From Brachypodium distachyon (lineage: Eukaryota; Streptophyta; Magnoliopsida; Poales; Poaceae): a stretch of DNA of 64,000 nucleotides. The notes below the pieces were generated by a model. It was not told where the DNA came from. It ran no database searches and worked only from the letters and a program-made list of their open reading frames with translations. The stretch is taken from NCBI RefSeq assembly GCF_000005505.3, contig NC_016132.3:7998001-8062000 (forward strand), in the 5' to 3' direction. The first letter of the stretch is position 1. Each line of letters starts with the position of its first letter. The position numbers were made by a program, and so were the translations under genes. Positions 44,812 to 57,300 of this stretch are shown here, one piece after another.

Positions 44812-45983
44812 ATGGCGAGGGGGAGCCAAGGCGGCGGCGGCGGCGGCGAGGAGGAGAACTACTGCGGCTCCTGCGAGATGACGAAGCAGCACGCGACGTG
44901 GTGCGCTCGGCGGCTGCCGAAGCGGATCATCCTCGTGCGCCACGGCCAGAGCCTGGGGAACCTCGACACGTCGGCCTACGCCACCACCGCTGACTCCCGC
45001 ATCCCGCTCACGGACCTCGGGGTCGAGCAGGCGCGCGCCGCCGGGAGGCGCATCCTCGACGTGGTCTCCGGCACGTCGGCCGATGGCGACGGGGACGCGG
45101 ACCCCGACGACTGGAAGGTCTACTTCTACGTCTCCCCCTACGAGCGCACCCGGGCCACGCTGCGCGGGATCGGCGCCGCCTTCCCCCGCCGCCGCGTGGT
45201 CGGCGCCCGCGAGGAGTGCCGCGTCCGCGAGCAGGACTTCGGCAACTTCCAGGTCGAGGACCGGATGCGCGCCCTCAAGGAGACCCGCGACCGCTTCGGC
45301 CGCTTCTTCTTCCGCTTCCCCCAGGGCGAGTCCGCCGCCGACGTCTTCGACCGCGTCGCCAGTAAGCAACTAGCTAGTTCCCTTCCCTTCGACTCCATTC
45401 CATTCAGTTCGATTCGATTCGATCGTCTTCTTCGCCGCTTATCCAATTCCAATCGATCCGTGGTGTCTCTGACCAATCGATTAACCAACCGCTTGAAGCT
45501 TGACGCGTGCGGGATGCAGGTTTCATGGAGTCGCTGTGGAGGGACATCAACCACGGGAGGCTGGTTCAGAGCACGACCTCCGAGATCAACCTGGTGATTG
45601 TCTCGCACGGGATCACCACGCGCATCTTCATGATGAAGTGGTTCAAGTGGACGGTGGAGCAGTTCGAGCGCCTCCGCAACATGGAGAACTGCGAGTTCAG
45701 GGTCATGCAGCTCGGCCCCGGCGGGGAGTACAGCCTCCTCGGGCACCACACCGAGGAGGAGCTCGAGGCATGGGGCCTCTCGCCGGAGATGATAGCCGAC
45801 CAGCAGCGGCGCGCTTCCGCCGACCGCCCCAGCGAGTGCTCCTCCTTCACCGCCACCTTCTTCGACGACTGGACCGATCCACCGGAGGAAGACGACAATG
45901 GCAAGAAGCCAAGAACAAGTCGCTCGAGTAACCCCGGTCAACTCGCCCCTCCTTTAGGCTTATTAGAGTTTCTTCTACTCTGA
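44812..45983 (+). CDS. Phosphoglycerate mutase-like protein (AT74 family, histidine phosphatase)
   Basis: Two exons, 44812-45361 and 45520-45983 (GT-AG intron of 158 nt), giving 337 residues. The histidine phosphatase core is intact: LVRHGQS with the phospho-acceptor His near 44, VSPYERTR, EQDFGNFQ and VSHG with the second His near 213. FMESLWRDIN, MKWFKWTVEQFE and LRNMENCEFRVMQLG are typical of the plant AT74 group. Despite the name, the substrate of these proteins is not established. The N-terminus is Gly/Glu-rich and the C-terminal 60 residues are probably disordered. The start is the first ATG downstream of the TATA box. Confidence 0.9.
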
Positions 45984-48770
45984 TTTGATACTGCTGCACA
46001 CCTCGTTCGTTCCTCGCGACGCTCCTCGACGACTGGAAGGATTCAGAAAAAGAGATTGGCAAGATCAAGCTGCCAAAGCATCCGACTGTTAGTTTCGCTA
46101 AAGTTCTTCAGAATTGATATTGCTAGTGCTAGTGCCTTTCGCCGTGGATGGATGTAGCCGATGCTGGTTTGTTTTTCTTGAATTTGCAACCTATTCATAG
46201 TAGCTAGACATTCAGATATGATTGGGGAAATGCCGTAAAGCATTTGGAGAATGATTTGGGGTGTTTTGACTATGCTGATCCTTGGTTGAATTTACAACCT
46301 GTTAATAGTAGTTCTTGTACATAGAGTTAGACATTTGGATGTGATTTGGGGAAATGCAGAAGGTGCTCTGCTTGGCAATGCCATATAAAAAGGGAATAGA
46401 AAACAACTTAGCAGTTTTTTCCAAATTGATGTTAGTCTCAGACGGTGGAAAAACTGGCAAAGTTTGTTAGTCTCATATGTTTATGTCATACAAGTTTATG
46501 GCAATTTAAATGCATGATGTATACTACTCCGTATATATAATTATTCAGGTTATTTGATACTACAGCTATTGGATTACTCGAACAATACACCATGAACTCA
46601 ATCGATGCTCACAGAAGGTATTGGATTACTCAAGCAGGTACTAGAGCTAGCCCAATAATTCATGCACCAGAATAAGCCCAACCATTATGGTGCGCAACAC
46701 CAGAGGCTCAGACGTGACGAACATTGAAGAAACTAATTTCTGTGTGAACAACCAGACATATATATGACATAGTTGCCCAATATGTAGAAACGAGAAAAAT
46801 GTGTTTTCACGCTGCAATTCCATATAAACCTCGTCGCTGCAAGGTTTTAAGCCACCCATGCATGATCAAAGTGAGACATCATCACTGTTGACTGTGGGTC
46901 CCTCCTCGAAGGAAAAAAATTCACTGTTGACTGTACATTATTGGTGCAAATGTCTGAGAATGTTACAGGATCTGTATTCTAAAAGCAAGGAAGAGATATT
47001 CTTACAAGCGAGCGAAGGCCGAAGGGAGTGGAAACAGACATAGATTGATAATGCCACAATCTGGTGTTAGGATTTCTAAACCCTTGCTACCGTGGGATTC
47101 CGGTGATTGAGGGAATGGAGTGAGGAGCATATGCATAACACTCTTTGTGCAGCCTGCTATGAGTAATGCAGAACTCAAATTGGAACTCTGCTCATTCCTA
47201 TACACTGGTACTTTACCATCTTCGAGAATAAAGATATACGGAGTATATCATTGTAACCTCACATTAGAGCTTACTGAGTTGACGGTATAGCTGCATACTA
47301 GCGCCTTACTCCAAGCCTAGGTTGTACTCTGCGAGCACTCTAGCAATATTAAAGGGGAACCTGCCATTGAAGTTACCTAGAATCGAGTTGTAGGCTTGTA
47401 GCTGCACCTACACCTGCAAGACAATAGCTATAGAAAAAAAATGCAGAATTGTTCATAATATGGCAAGTGCTAAATGCAATCAAGAGTATCTAGCAGTGGC
47501 TAAAAACAGATTTAGCTGGTCAAACTTTCAGTTCCTTTTGCGTGATCAGTTGGGCAGAGGTTTTGCTATAAAATAGGAAAAACTAGCAAAATGGCACAAC
47601 TTCTGAAAGTACATTGTTAATTCAGAAAGTACATCTTGGTCTCCTAACAACTGGCAGCAAAGTCTCCCAAACTCGAAAGCGTATATATTTGGTCCTTCAT
47701 TTGGCAAAATCGGATACTTTTGATCTCTTTTCTAGATTTGAAGGTCGTTGAGAGTCCACGTGTGCATCGTGGCATCCGACGTGAAAAATCTAATAAAAAA
47801 CGCTCAAGGTGGAGTTAGAACAGTTCGAACCTGGGAAGACTAAAATTATTAGGTTTTGACAATCGAGAGACCAAATGTACATGATTTTGAGTTCAGAGAC
47901 CATTTCTAAACTTTGCTGCCATAGTGACAGAAAAAATACTGTTGGTAGTTATACGCTGTTGTCATAAGTGTACTAGCACATCAAGATGTGGCTCTGGCCA
48001 AGCATGGGGATTTATACAAGAATCAGTAAAATATCGGTGGAAACTGAACTACGGAGTACTCAAGTCGAGCTGAGAAGTTGTTACATAGACTTAATCTACC
48101 GGAAGATATGAAACATGTTTAACTGTGCAAGAGCCGAGGCGGCTGCCGAGCTATCATTCTTGTCGATGTCATCAGGGGTGCGTGTAAGGTTGACAGGGCG
48201 TGTCAAGCAGTGCTGGAGTTTTTCCATGCTTGGACTAGCGATCTCACCCGGCGGTTGTGCAATGCGGACTGCAAGTACTGGCTTTGGCGGGTGCATGATA
48301 CATCTGGTGGGAAGGGCGCCAGCTTGTTGAATTGGGAAAAAGTGCAGACCCCCCAGACATCAGTTTGTAGCGTATCGGACAGGAAAAATGTCCTTCGACT
48401 GATTTCTTCGGATCTGGAGTTCTGGACAAGCTCATGACAACTTACTGATGCTTTTGCAGCATTAGCCCATTCCTAGTAGCAACGTGCACCTGTAGGAACT
48501 AGCAGTACTCAACTAAACATTAAATGAAACTGGATGACAAACTTATACCCGCTGTTGATCGTACAAATAAGTCACTCGAAAGAAGGTTCAAATAAAACCA
48601 GTATACCAAGGAATGTTACTCCAAACTTGCTATAACTTCGATTGTATCATACTAGTTGAGACAAAAAAAAAACTTCCAAGCACTGATTCAAAATGACGCA
48701 TCACATGTTGACCATTAGTCAGTGATCTACAACAATGTTGTGCATATACCAATGCTCGATCGCCACTCAC
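45984..48770. other. Downstream of the mutase-like gene; possible 3' end of the UBA2-type gene
   Basis: Two diverged copies of a GTTTGTTTTTCTTGAATTTG/GCAACCTATTCATAGTAG-like stretch lie at about 46170-46330. About 46560-48050 is AT-rich with no supported gene. About 48110-48450 is richer in GC with overlapping short frames on both strands. I suspect a terminal noncoding exon of the minus-strand RRM gene, but cannot prove it. Confidence 0.35.
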
Positions 48771-48928
48771 CTCGCTGTTTTCCTCCTGCTGTTTTATTCC
48801 CTCTGCCTCCACACCTTCTTTCCGCTTCTTATCCTCCTTTGCCACAGCTGGGGCCATTACCCTTAGAGTTACCACCAGTGAGGGAATTCCCAATTCCCAA
48901 TGACATGAAGAGGAAACCTTAGGAATGA
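48771..48928 (-). other. Possible 3'-UTR exon of the UBA2-type gene
   Basis: A minus-strand segment with a strong acceptor (CACTTTATTACAG ending at 48929) and a near-consensus donor (GCGAG|GTGAGTG at 48771/48770), 1.85 kb downstream of the RRM gene's stop/donor. Its best open frame reads MAPAVAKEDKKRKEG. It could also be a separate small gene or a coincidence. Confidence 0.35.
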
Positions 48929-50777
48929 CTGTAATAAAGTGAGAGATAGAAGAAATCCAGGAACCACAAGGAGGGCCAGCCCCGCTCCCTCTTTCCCTCG
49001 TCTGTTCCATGCAAGCACACCTTTGTTTTGGCCCTTCCAAGTTCCAACAGCACTACTGCTTCCATCTCCACTTCCCTTCGCCTTGCTGCATAGACACCCT
49101 TTCAAACTAGCTTGCTGCGAGTAGAAGTACATTTGACAACCAAAGTCCAAGTCGCTTGACTAGGAGCTCAAGTACTAATAAACAATTGATAGATGACTTT
49201 ATATCACTGACGACACTACTGCAGTAGTGTTTACTACCACATGCCAATACAACAAAAATAAGACTAGGCAACCAAACTAGACAAAGCATGCATTTAGCAA
49301 TGCAATAGCAACTTCTTTTAAAAACGTAGGACTGGTAAAGATCCACCATAGCCAACTTTATTTAGGAACAGTGACAACTCGGAAAAGTAAACAAACGAGT
49401 ACTTGGCGAACAATGTAATATTGAACTTTTGTTCCCAAACAGATCTGCATCACAGGAAAATTAAGATAAAAACTAAAAGTAGAACTTTTGGAAGAAAAAT
49501 ATAAATTAGGTTTCAACAAAGGCCAAGACACCTGACAGAAAGTTTTCCATACATAAAACATATGAAAATAGTAATGTAGTAAAAATCCCAGGGTGCTCTA
49601 AATCCACACAAAGTCTTTTACAATAGGGTCACAACCCAACTGGTGACTTTTCGAAATTTCAATAGTTGTACACAGCTTTGTTCAATTTTGGAAAGATAGA
49701 ACCGAGGAAATCAAAGTTCTCAGGAAAACTTTGACCGCTAGAGTAATCAAGTTGCCAGAAACAGCCTAAAACAGCAAGTTTATAAGTGCAGCGCGGGAAC
49801 ATGTAGAATCATCTGGCCACAGTAAAATAGTTATAAGCATCCTGTGAAATAGCAAGATGGATGAAGATAAGTGAAATATTTCTTCAAAAAAAATAGTATT
49901 TGCATATGCGACAAAATTTGATCGGTTGAATAAAATAAAAAATTTATAATTTGGTATTTGTAGTAGTTGTTAAAACAAGAATATGACTTTTTTTACGAAA
50001 GCACTAAGAAGTTACACTTAAAAGATGCATACAAACATGGTGCATATGGATGAATGTTAAGAGTAGAAGTGACATGATGAAAATGATAAGGCTTCGCAAG
50101 AGCTCTTTTCTTGCAAAATGCAAACCATTAAAATCAATTAATGTTATTCCAAAACCATAGACCTCAAACTTTGTCTAATTCTCAAAAATGTACTCCCTCC
50201 AATCCATATTAATTGTCTCAAATTTGCCAAATATGGATGTATCTATGCCTAAAAGGCATCTAGATACATGTAATATTTCGACAATTAATATGGATCGGAG
50301 GGAGTAATAGAAAACCAAAATACAAACCAAGCAAAATTGAACTACAGCGCAAACCACACAATCAAAACTTTTAACTCTAGCCGCAATGATCTATCTACAT
50401 TCTACTACTATGCGTGCACAGTTATCTCACTGATCTCAACCTAATGATTCCTAGCTCAGCTAATACAACACATTAACTTTATGCTAGTTTAGTTTGCTTC
50501 ATCGGACCATAGTAACAGAAGAAATTAGAGAAACACCTTCAGATACATCCTACACATCATCAAGAATGCATATTTTCTAATTCAAAACTACCAAAAGATA
50601 ACTACTATTGTAAACAGGTTTGAAGAAGCAAAAAGGGGAGAGAAGAACAAAATTGCTATATGCGTAAATGCAAAACTAGCATCATCAACAAATAAAGGAA
50701 AACATGGGAACTAATTTCTTAAGTAAAACAGATATCAGAAACTTCTACGGTTAGGACATCCACCAACCAAATCTTAC
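48929..50777. other. Probable 3'-UTR intron of the UBA2-type gene
   Basis: AT-rich sequence without supported coding. It includes a MITE at 50191-50306. The left edge depends on the uncertain exon at 48771-48928. Confidence 0.35.
50191..50306. mobile_element. MITE downstream of the UBA2-type gene
   Basis: TACTCCCTCCAATCCATATTAA pairs with TTAATATGGATCGGAGGGAGTA. The core has ATGGATGTATCTATGCC and ACATGTAATATTTCGACAA. About 116 bp, very symmetric. Confidence 0.9.
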
Positions 50778-52214
50778 CTAATGACCCATGTAATTTCTTC
50801 CTGGGCCTCCTGTCGGACCACCATACCCACCACCACCACCCCCATAGCCACCCATATAACCCCCTGGCATCCCAGGAACACCACCACCACCACCACCAAG
50901 AGCTCCAGAAGACCCAGGGCTAGGCACCCCTGAACTATTCGGAGCAACTCCAAGGATGTTGTTCAGACCCAATCCTGCCCCTTGGGTGGCCAGGAAAGCT
51001 GTCAAGGCCTGCCCTAATGCAGGATTCATTCCAGGGCCACCAACAGGCAGGGGAGCCAAGCTGGATGCTGGAGGTGCCATCCCATAACCAGCACTGACAC
51101 TGCCATGCAGAGAATGGGAACTAGCACCATAACCAGCAGCGCCCTTCCTCCCACTTGTAGTAGCGGCACCATATCCTCCTCCTTTGTTGGGCTTTGGTCC
51201 GTCGATTGCCTTCTGGCAGTGAAGCATAACACCCTCAAATGACTTGTGTGGCTCCTGGAGCGCCTTCCTGGCACCCTCGAGGGTCTTGTACACAAACAGA
51301 GCAAAACCTTTGGGCTTCCCAGTTGCCTTATCAAGTCCCAATGGACCCTCCTCAATCTCACCATACTTTGAGAAGAACTGCACCAGTTTCTGCGGGTCAA
51401 TATCTGCACCAACATTGCTGACAAAAATCTTCCGCTGTGTGTACTCAGACACTGGTGGCAGTATCAACGCCGCTGGAGCTGGAGCTGGAGATGTAGCCAG
51501 TCCAGGGTAACTGGCCCCACCGCCAGCTGGGACAGGGCCGACGGAAGCGAGCTGGCAGGATGTGGTGCGGTTGCCTATCTTCTTCTGGGGCTCCTGCAGG
51601 GCCGCGCGGGCCCCGGACCGGCGGCTGAAGAGGATGAATCCGTAGCCCTTGCACTTGCCCGTGTTACGGTCGGAGACGAGCTTGAGGTCCTCGATCTCGC
51701 CGTAGGAGCTGAAGGCCTCCCTGAGGGTATCGACGGTTGTGTCCCAGCCGAGGCCGTGGACGAAAATCTTCCTCTGGGCCGGATCCGCGTCGGCCGCGCG
51801 GCGGACGGTCTCGAGGACGTCGCCGTGGCCGACGGCGGCGTCGCGGAGCAGCTCGACGAGTTGCTCCTTGGGGAATGACTCAAGCAGAGACTGGATCGAG
51901 GCGGGGTCGCTCTCGCCCTCCTCAACCTCCTCCGCCTGCTCCTCCTCTTCCTCCTCCTCTACCTCCTCCTCTACCTCCTCCCACTCGTCCTCCTCACCAC
52001 CCAACTCCTGGGGCGGCATCTCCTCCGCGGCCACAGCGGTGGAGCCGCTCACCTGCGGTATGGTCTGGGTGGGGGGCGCGTAGTACTCCGCTAGGGTTTC
52101 GGGCTGAGGGGAAGGGGCGACCGGCTCGGCGATCTTAGTGGCAGCTGCGACCTTAGCGGCGGCAGACTTAGCTGCCATGGTGGTTTTTGGCTCGAGCTTC
52201 CGCTTCTTACCCAT
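50778..52214 (-). CDS. UBP1-associated protein 2 (UBA2)-like RNA-binding protein, two RRMs
   Basis: A single coding exon of 478 residues. A basic start (MGKKRKLEPK) resembles a nuclear signal. An acidic run of mostly Glu spans about 74-105. RRM1 lies at about 148-222 (RNP2 KIFVHGLGW, RNP1 KGYGFILF). RRM2 lies at about 263-340 (KIFVSNVG, KGFALFVY). The Gly-rich tail ends in repeated GGYGG units. This layout matches Arabidopsis UBA2a/b/c, nuclear hnRNP-like proteins that bind U-rich 3' UTRs and respond to abscisic acid. The stop TAG is directly followed by GTAAGA, so the 3' UTR probably starts with an intron. A telo-box lies in the 5' leader. The start is the first ATG, giving the full family N-terminus. 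Confidence 0.9.
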   Translation of the reverse strand: MGKKRKLEPKTTMAAKSAAAKVAAATKIAEPVAPSPQPETLAEYYAPPTQTIPQVSGSTAVAAEEMPPQELGGEEDEWEEVEEEVEEEEEEEQAEEVEEGESDPASIQSLLESFPKEQLVELLRDAAVGHGDVLETVRRAADADPAQRKIFVHGLGWDTTVDTLREAFSSYGEIEDLKLVSDRNTGKCKGYGFILFSRRSGARAALQEPQKKIGNRTTSCQLASVGPVPAGGGASYPGLATSPAPAPAALILPPVSEYTQRKIFVSNVGADIDPQKLVQFFSKYGEIEEGPLGLDKATGKPKGFALFVYKTLEGARKALQEPHKSFEGVMLHCQKAIDGPKPNKGGGYGAATTSGRKGAAGYGASSHSLHGSVSAGYGMAPPASSLAPLPVGGPGMNPALGQALTAFLATQGAGLGLNNILGVAPNSSGVPSPGSSGALGGGGGGVPGMPGGYMGGYGGGGGGYGGPTGGPGRNYMGH

Positions 52215-52248
52215 GGCGACGGCCAGGGGATGGGCGGCGAAAGCGAGC

Positions 52249-52256
52249 TAGGGTTT
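52249..52256 (-). promoter_or_regulatory. Telo-box in the leader of the UBA2-type gene
   Basis: AAACCCTA on the gene's strand, 35-42 nt upstream of the ATG, in GC-rich surroundings. Confidence 0.5.
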
Positions 52257-52464
52257 CGACAATTCAGGAGGGGAGGAGAAGGGAGGAAGGGGAAAGGGAA
52301 TCGATAGGTGACAAGGCGAGTGCTTGTACTGTCGTAACGCCACGCGGTCGGGGTTCAGCAGCCTGGTCTGGCTGGGAGAAAACGAGAGGAAAGTGTTGTG
52401 AGCCTTAAAATTGTCAAAAGAATGGCTCAGGTCTAGGATGCGCACATATTTTTAGGTTTTCGGC

Positions 52465-52822
52465 TACTCTCTCGGTCCACGAGTAAGTGTGATACTTTTT
52501 CCGTACAACAAAAGATGTGAGTATGAAAATTTCAAGACAAATTATGAAGGTAGAAAATACAACAAAAGATCTGAGTATGAAAATTTCAAGACAAATTATG
52601 AAGGTAGAAAATGCATTGAAAATATGATAATCAACATTTCTCTCCTATTTAATTTTTTTTATCTCCAATGAGGCAAGTGCATGGAAAAATATTTTTTTTA
52701 TTTCGTGTGATGAGAGAGAAGCCATTTTTTAAACTTTAAAGTGCTTAGAAGAGGGAGAAGTACACTCTTATGTGGACATATTTTGAAGCTAAATGTACAC
52801 TTATTTGTGGACGGAAGGAATA
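52465..52822. mobile_element. Larger MITE (about 358 bp) with an internal 54-bp duplication
   Basis: TACTCTCTCGGTCCACGAGTAAGTGT at the left is inverted against ACACTTATTTGTGGACGGAAGGAATA at the right, with TA at both edges. Inside, 52505-52558 and 52559-52612 are a tandem 54-bp duplication beginning ACAACAAAAGAT. The long frame it creates is not a gene. Confidence 0.7.
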
Positions 52823-54367
52823 AGTCTCCATATTTAGTTCAGAGACACATGTTTAGATATGAAAAGAATGATTGGAGCTTTTACTTTTAAAGGCCATTCG
52901 GTTTTACTCCGTAAAATCTACCAACATGTGAACAACATCATAGAACACGCAGTCCAGCCCTTTCTAACACTAATATTATTACTCACTCCTTTTCAGTTTA
53001 TAAAGCCTATCTTAAAATCTTAATTTTTTTAGTTCGTAATTTTATTGTCTTGAAAACAAGCAAACTTTATCTCGCAAGTTCATGAGCCGGCCGTGCCTCT
53101 TTAATTTTTCAGCCCAAGGAACTGTCCTAGAGGGAATCCTTGATGTATGACTAAATGACTCTAGATACCTGGCTTTAAATGAATAAAAGGGCGGGTGTGC
53201 ATATATGCTTCATTAATGATTAGTCTACTATCTAATTAGACACCATCGGTTAGTGTAAATTAGGAGATATGCGCACCTCACGCATGTCGCATAGTCACAC
53301 TAACATTAATTTTTGGCCACATAAGCCTCCCTCCGTTCCACTATAGAGGGCTGATTTTTCCCGGCTTTCTAATTTCAGATAACAGAGGCCATCTCCAGAT
53401 TCCCGCGTATTAAGTGGCCGAGTGCGTGCCTTCCCATAAAACGGGAACTCCTTAGTTATTAATTACGGGAAGATGGAACAACCTTAGCTTTCCCAAAAGA
53501 ATCGGCCACACGTATGGACATACCCTTTCCTCCAATCAGTAAGTTACCTAGGTGGCGGTGGGCCTTGGTGCAATTAAGGCAGAGGGAGGCCAACTAATCG
53601 TGCCGAGAGTATTGCCAATCGAGGTCACATGTTACTTCATTTGAACAAATTTCCATAGCGAAATCTTACTTTATCAAAAGCTTGGTCTAAAATTCCCGGA
53701 AATTGAGCTGCCTTTATCAAGTTAGATACTTCCTCCATTCCACAGAATGCATCATATAAATTTTTCTCATTTATTCCATAATATACATCATTTTTCTCTT
53801 GGGTCCTGTACCCAGCCAATAACTACTAACACACATTTACTCTTAATTCAATATTAATGGTCAGACACTAGAAACAAGATATGTCTTGGCCCAAATGCAC
53901 AAATCTACTATATGAAGTGTTTTGTGAAACTAGAGAGTACGAAATTATCCATCTTTCAAACAGGTATTAAGGTATGATGAAAACTGAGATCAGCCCAGTA
54001 TACCGAAACAAAGGAATTGGTTATATGGTTCTGTTGACGAAATTAGATATTCTGTTATCTCTTATATGCATAACGGAGAAACTAGGGGGCACACGAACGC
54101 AAGACAGTCGTCCTCACGTTCTTAAATCAGAGCACTCGATAAATATTAGGAGAAACGAGCACTAGAGAATTAAGTAAATACTACATACTCCTAATTTAGA
54201 CGATAGAAAGGAAGCTCCACAACGAGCCAACGATACACAAAACTGAGACATGATTACAAGTTCCACGGTGTGAGTCAAAACAGCAACAAATCAGACAGTC
54301 TGGTCGCTAAGTTTATCTGCTGAGATAAGTTACATAATACATAGCATGTCTGCTAGGTCGTCTGGCT
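52823..54367. other. Intergenic
   Basis: AT-rich. About 53330-53480 has CCTCCCTCCGTTCCACTATAG followed by unrelated text, a worn MITE end. About 53725-53800 (TACTTCCTCCATTCCACAGAATGCATCATA) is another half element. About 54200-54367 is likely the 3' UTR of TRAX. No gene is seen. Confidence 0.4.
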
Positions 54368-57300
54368 TCATTGGTCATAGTCTGCTGCACCGAAGAAGGC
54401 GTAATCTGGTTCAGCTGATGATCCTAGCATAGGAATGTACTCTGATCCTCTGACATGAACACTGAAGCAAGCTGAAACATATACGTGCACAGCATTATGT
54501 GTTGGCAAACACGTAGAAATAGATTTATGTCAAACAATGCATGCTAGCAAAAAGATAATTGGATGTGCCCCAGTATGAATCCAACATTAACCAACTGCAA
54601 TAAGATGATGACACAACAAATGTGAATATAACTACCTCTGGTCCTAAATTCTTGACTCAAATTTGCCCAAATATGGATGTATCTATCTTAAAAAGCGTCT
54701 AGATACATGTAATATTTCGACAACAATTTAGGATCGGAGGGAGTAGTATTAATAGAAGGTGGTTCTAAACTAATTCAACACAGGGGTGGAGCCAGCAGAG
54801 GCCTGCGCCTGGGGCTAAATTCTCCCATGCACAAAACTTTCATCAAATTTTGGATTTTCAAAAGACAGATATACATGGTTTTTTCTCTAAGCCTGGGGCC
54901 ACAGCCTCAATTGCCCCAGGCCTGTCTCCGCCACTGATTCAACACACGACAGGCTAAATAAAACTGGTACCGAGAACATTAAACCCATAGGGAGTACTGA
55001 GTCTGAGAGCAATGTGTTCCAAACTAGAGATACACCGAATGATTACATATGAACAAACAAAAAGTAGCTGAACAATAGGCACAATAAGGACAGCATTAGC
55101 AATATTGAAACAGATACATAAAGTAATTAATGAAGTGGACTGCACACTGCAGTACTGTACAACACACCAAAGCTATTCTATATATTCTGAACCTGGTGTC
55201 TTTGAAACATGATTCCACAAAATAAAAGCAAAAGTTCGAAATTTTTAATAAACTAATTTCAACATTGCCAGTTTTTGAGCCAGTTAGTTCGGAAAAGACA
55301 TTTGTGTCAGAGAATCAAACTATTTGAATTAAGCGGATTTCAGTTAGTATTTTAAAACAGCAGCAACATCATGTGCTTGTATTTCCTTCATTTCATAAAA
55401 GTCAAGATAAAGCAACTTCTTTAGTTGCATAATGCCAACCAATATTTACACACAAGACTTTTCTAGAGGTGTTGCAACCGATCAGGAGCTTCTTTATACA
55501 ATTTCAGTAAGCATTGGGAAGAGGTGAGAAAAATTCTAAAATTTACCAATTTCGATTCTTGTGATAGAATTTGTCTGTAATTGAAACCTCTTTTTTAGAT
55601 GTACCGAGGCCAAAAATTAATGTTGGAGCACACGAGAATGCTAAGGACAATTTGGAGACGTGAAAGCAAGCCATTAGGAGAAAGCGATTTGGGGTCTGTA
55701 AGCTGAGATTTGGACTCTTAATTTGAAGTTGAAAGAAGAGCAGATGAAGAACAAAATGCTATTTGTTGAGTTAGCTTTTGAGGACCAAGTGATAGAGGAT
55801 TGTGACAGCAAGATTGGTGAGCTGAAAGATGAGCTGCAACAGAGCAAGGAGGAGTAACTGAAAGTTCAGCTTAAAGACAGCAAGAAGATGGAGGAACTGA
55901 AATTTCTTGTGGTTGTTTCTTGCAGTGTTTGGTACTGTTTAGTTTGAAAGATCAGCCAATAAATGTATCACCCAATCCTAGCTATGGCCTAATTACTTGT
56001 TTGATTTGAGGGACATAATTGATTTTTTCCACAACTACATCATCCCTCATAAACACAAGGCTAGTGCAAAATGAGGAATGGAATCGTCCCATGATGAATC
56101 AGCCTATAGTAGGATGAGGTGGTTCCTCAAGCTAAATAATCCATAAGTCCTGCTGTGCTCTTCCCTCTTTGACTGTCTATTCTAGTTTGAGTGCCCTAAT
56201 TGGTGCCTCCATCGTAGCCGTCCTACCTTTTTCTAATAGAAGCTTAGCCTCATCATATAGACATGTAGATGGCATAATAAAGAGTCACCGGTAAGCTTAA
56301 TAATGTTGAGCATGAAAGAGGTGATACCATTCTCAATTTTCACTACGCTTTGCAGCATGACCTCCATCTTCTTCTTCATCTCATTATTGTCATCCATCAG
56401 TGGCACCAGAAGAGTCAACTCCCTGTAAATGTCACGTACAAATGTACAGATGTTTTTGGCATATTCGACTTCCCCATCAGATATACGGCCAATTGCAAGC
56501 CTCATTAGCTCTCCTGACAAATCAGCAACCTAGAATATTGGCAGCGCATAAATAGCATTAACTTCAAGCAAGTATAGGAAAGGGAAAATTAGCACAACTA
56601 AATTATAGTTGTATTAGTGTATTTACCCCTAAAAGATAGTCAAGTACGTTTATCTGCAAGGGTTCGACAGATTTATCACTTAGCTCTAGCAAAGAATCAT
56701 TAATTTCACCCAGACTTAATAAAGTGCCAGTCTTGCAAAATCTACAAAAAGTTGCAGCTTCAACATATTCTTGTACCTGCAACATTGAAGAAGAACATAT
56801 CAGGTCTCCTGCAAAACAAATGTAAAAAGACAATGTTGATACTAACGCCAAATGTGTAGGCTCTTCTGAGCTTCCAGAAGTCAGTTCCTTGTAATTCTTT
56901 TACTAACTTCCCAATGTGTTGGTTAACCACAGCAGCAAGATCAAGTTCTGCCTTTGAAAGAACTTCCTCCTTGTTACTTCTGCTGATCCTGGAAAAGAAC
57001 AATAGTTTAACTGTTTAAGAATACCTGTGAAGTGTAACACCAAAATATGGAGCCATCTGAGGTTCACATAATTTAGCAGGTTTATTCTATTTACAATTAC
57101 AAAACATAGGGAACTTCGGCTATGGAGTAATGGTGAAAGAACCTTTTGAGATGAGTATGTGCCGTTCTCATGTTTTGTTTACTAAGAGGATAGTTGTGAA
57201 ACTAAATGCACAGTCTCACACCTTGGAAATTGAATGAGTTGATCATTTGCAAATATATCTTTGTTTGTAGCAACGGGCCACATATCCTGTTTCTCATCAC

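Noticed and set aside
48096..48437. Overlapping 60-75 codon frames on both strands
   Set aside because: Frames conflict and none shows a domain; treated as a possible noncoding exon only.
52489..52671. 60-codon frame with an 18-residue repeat
   Set aside because: It is produced by a 54-bp tandem duplication inside a MITE.
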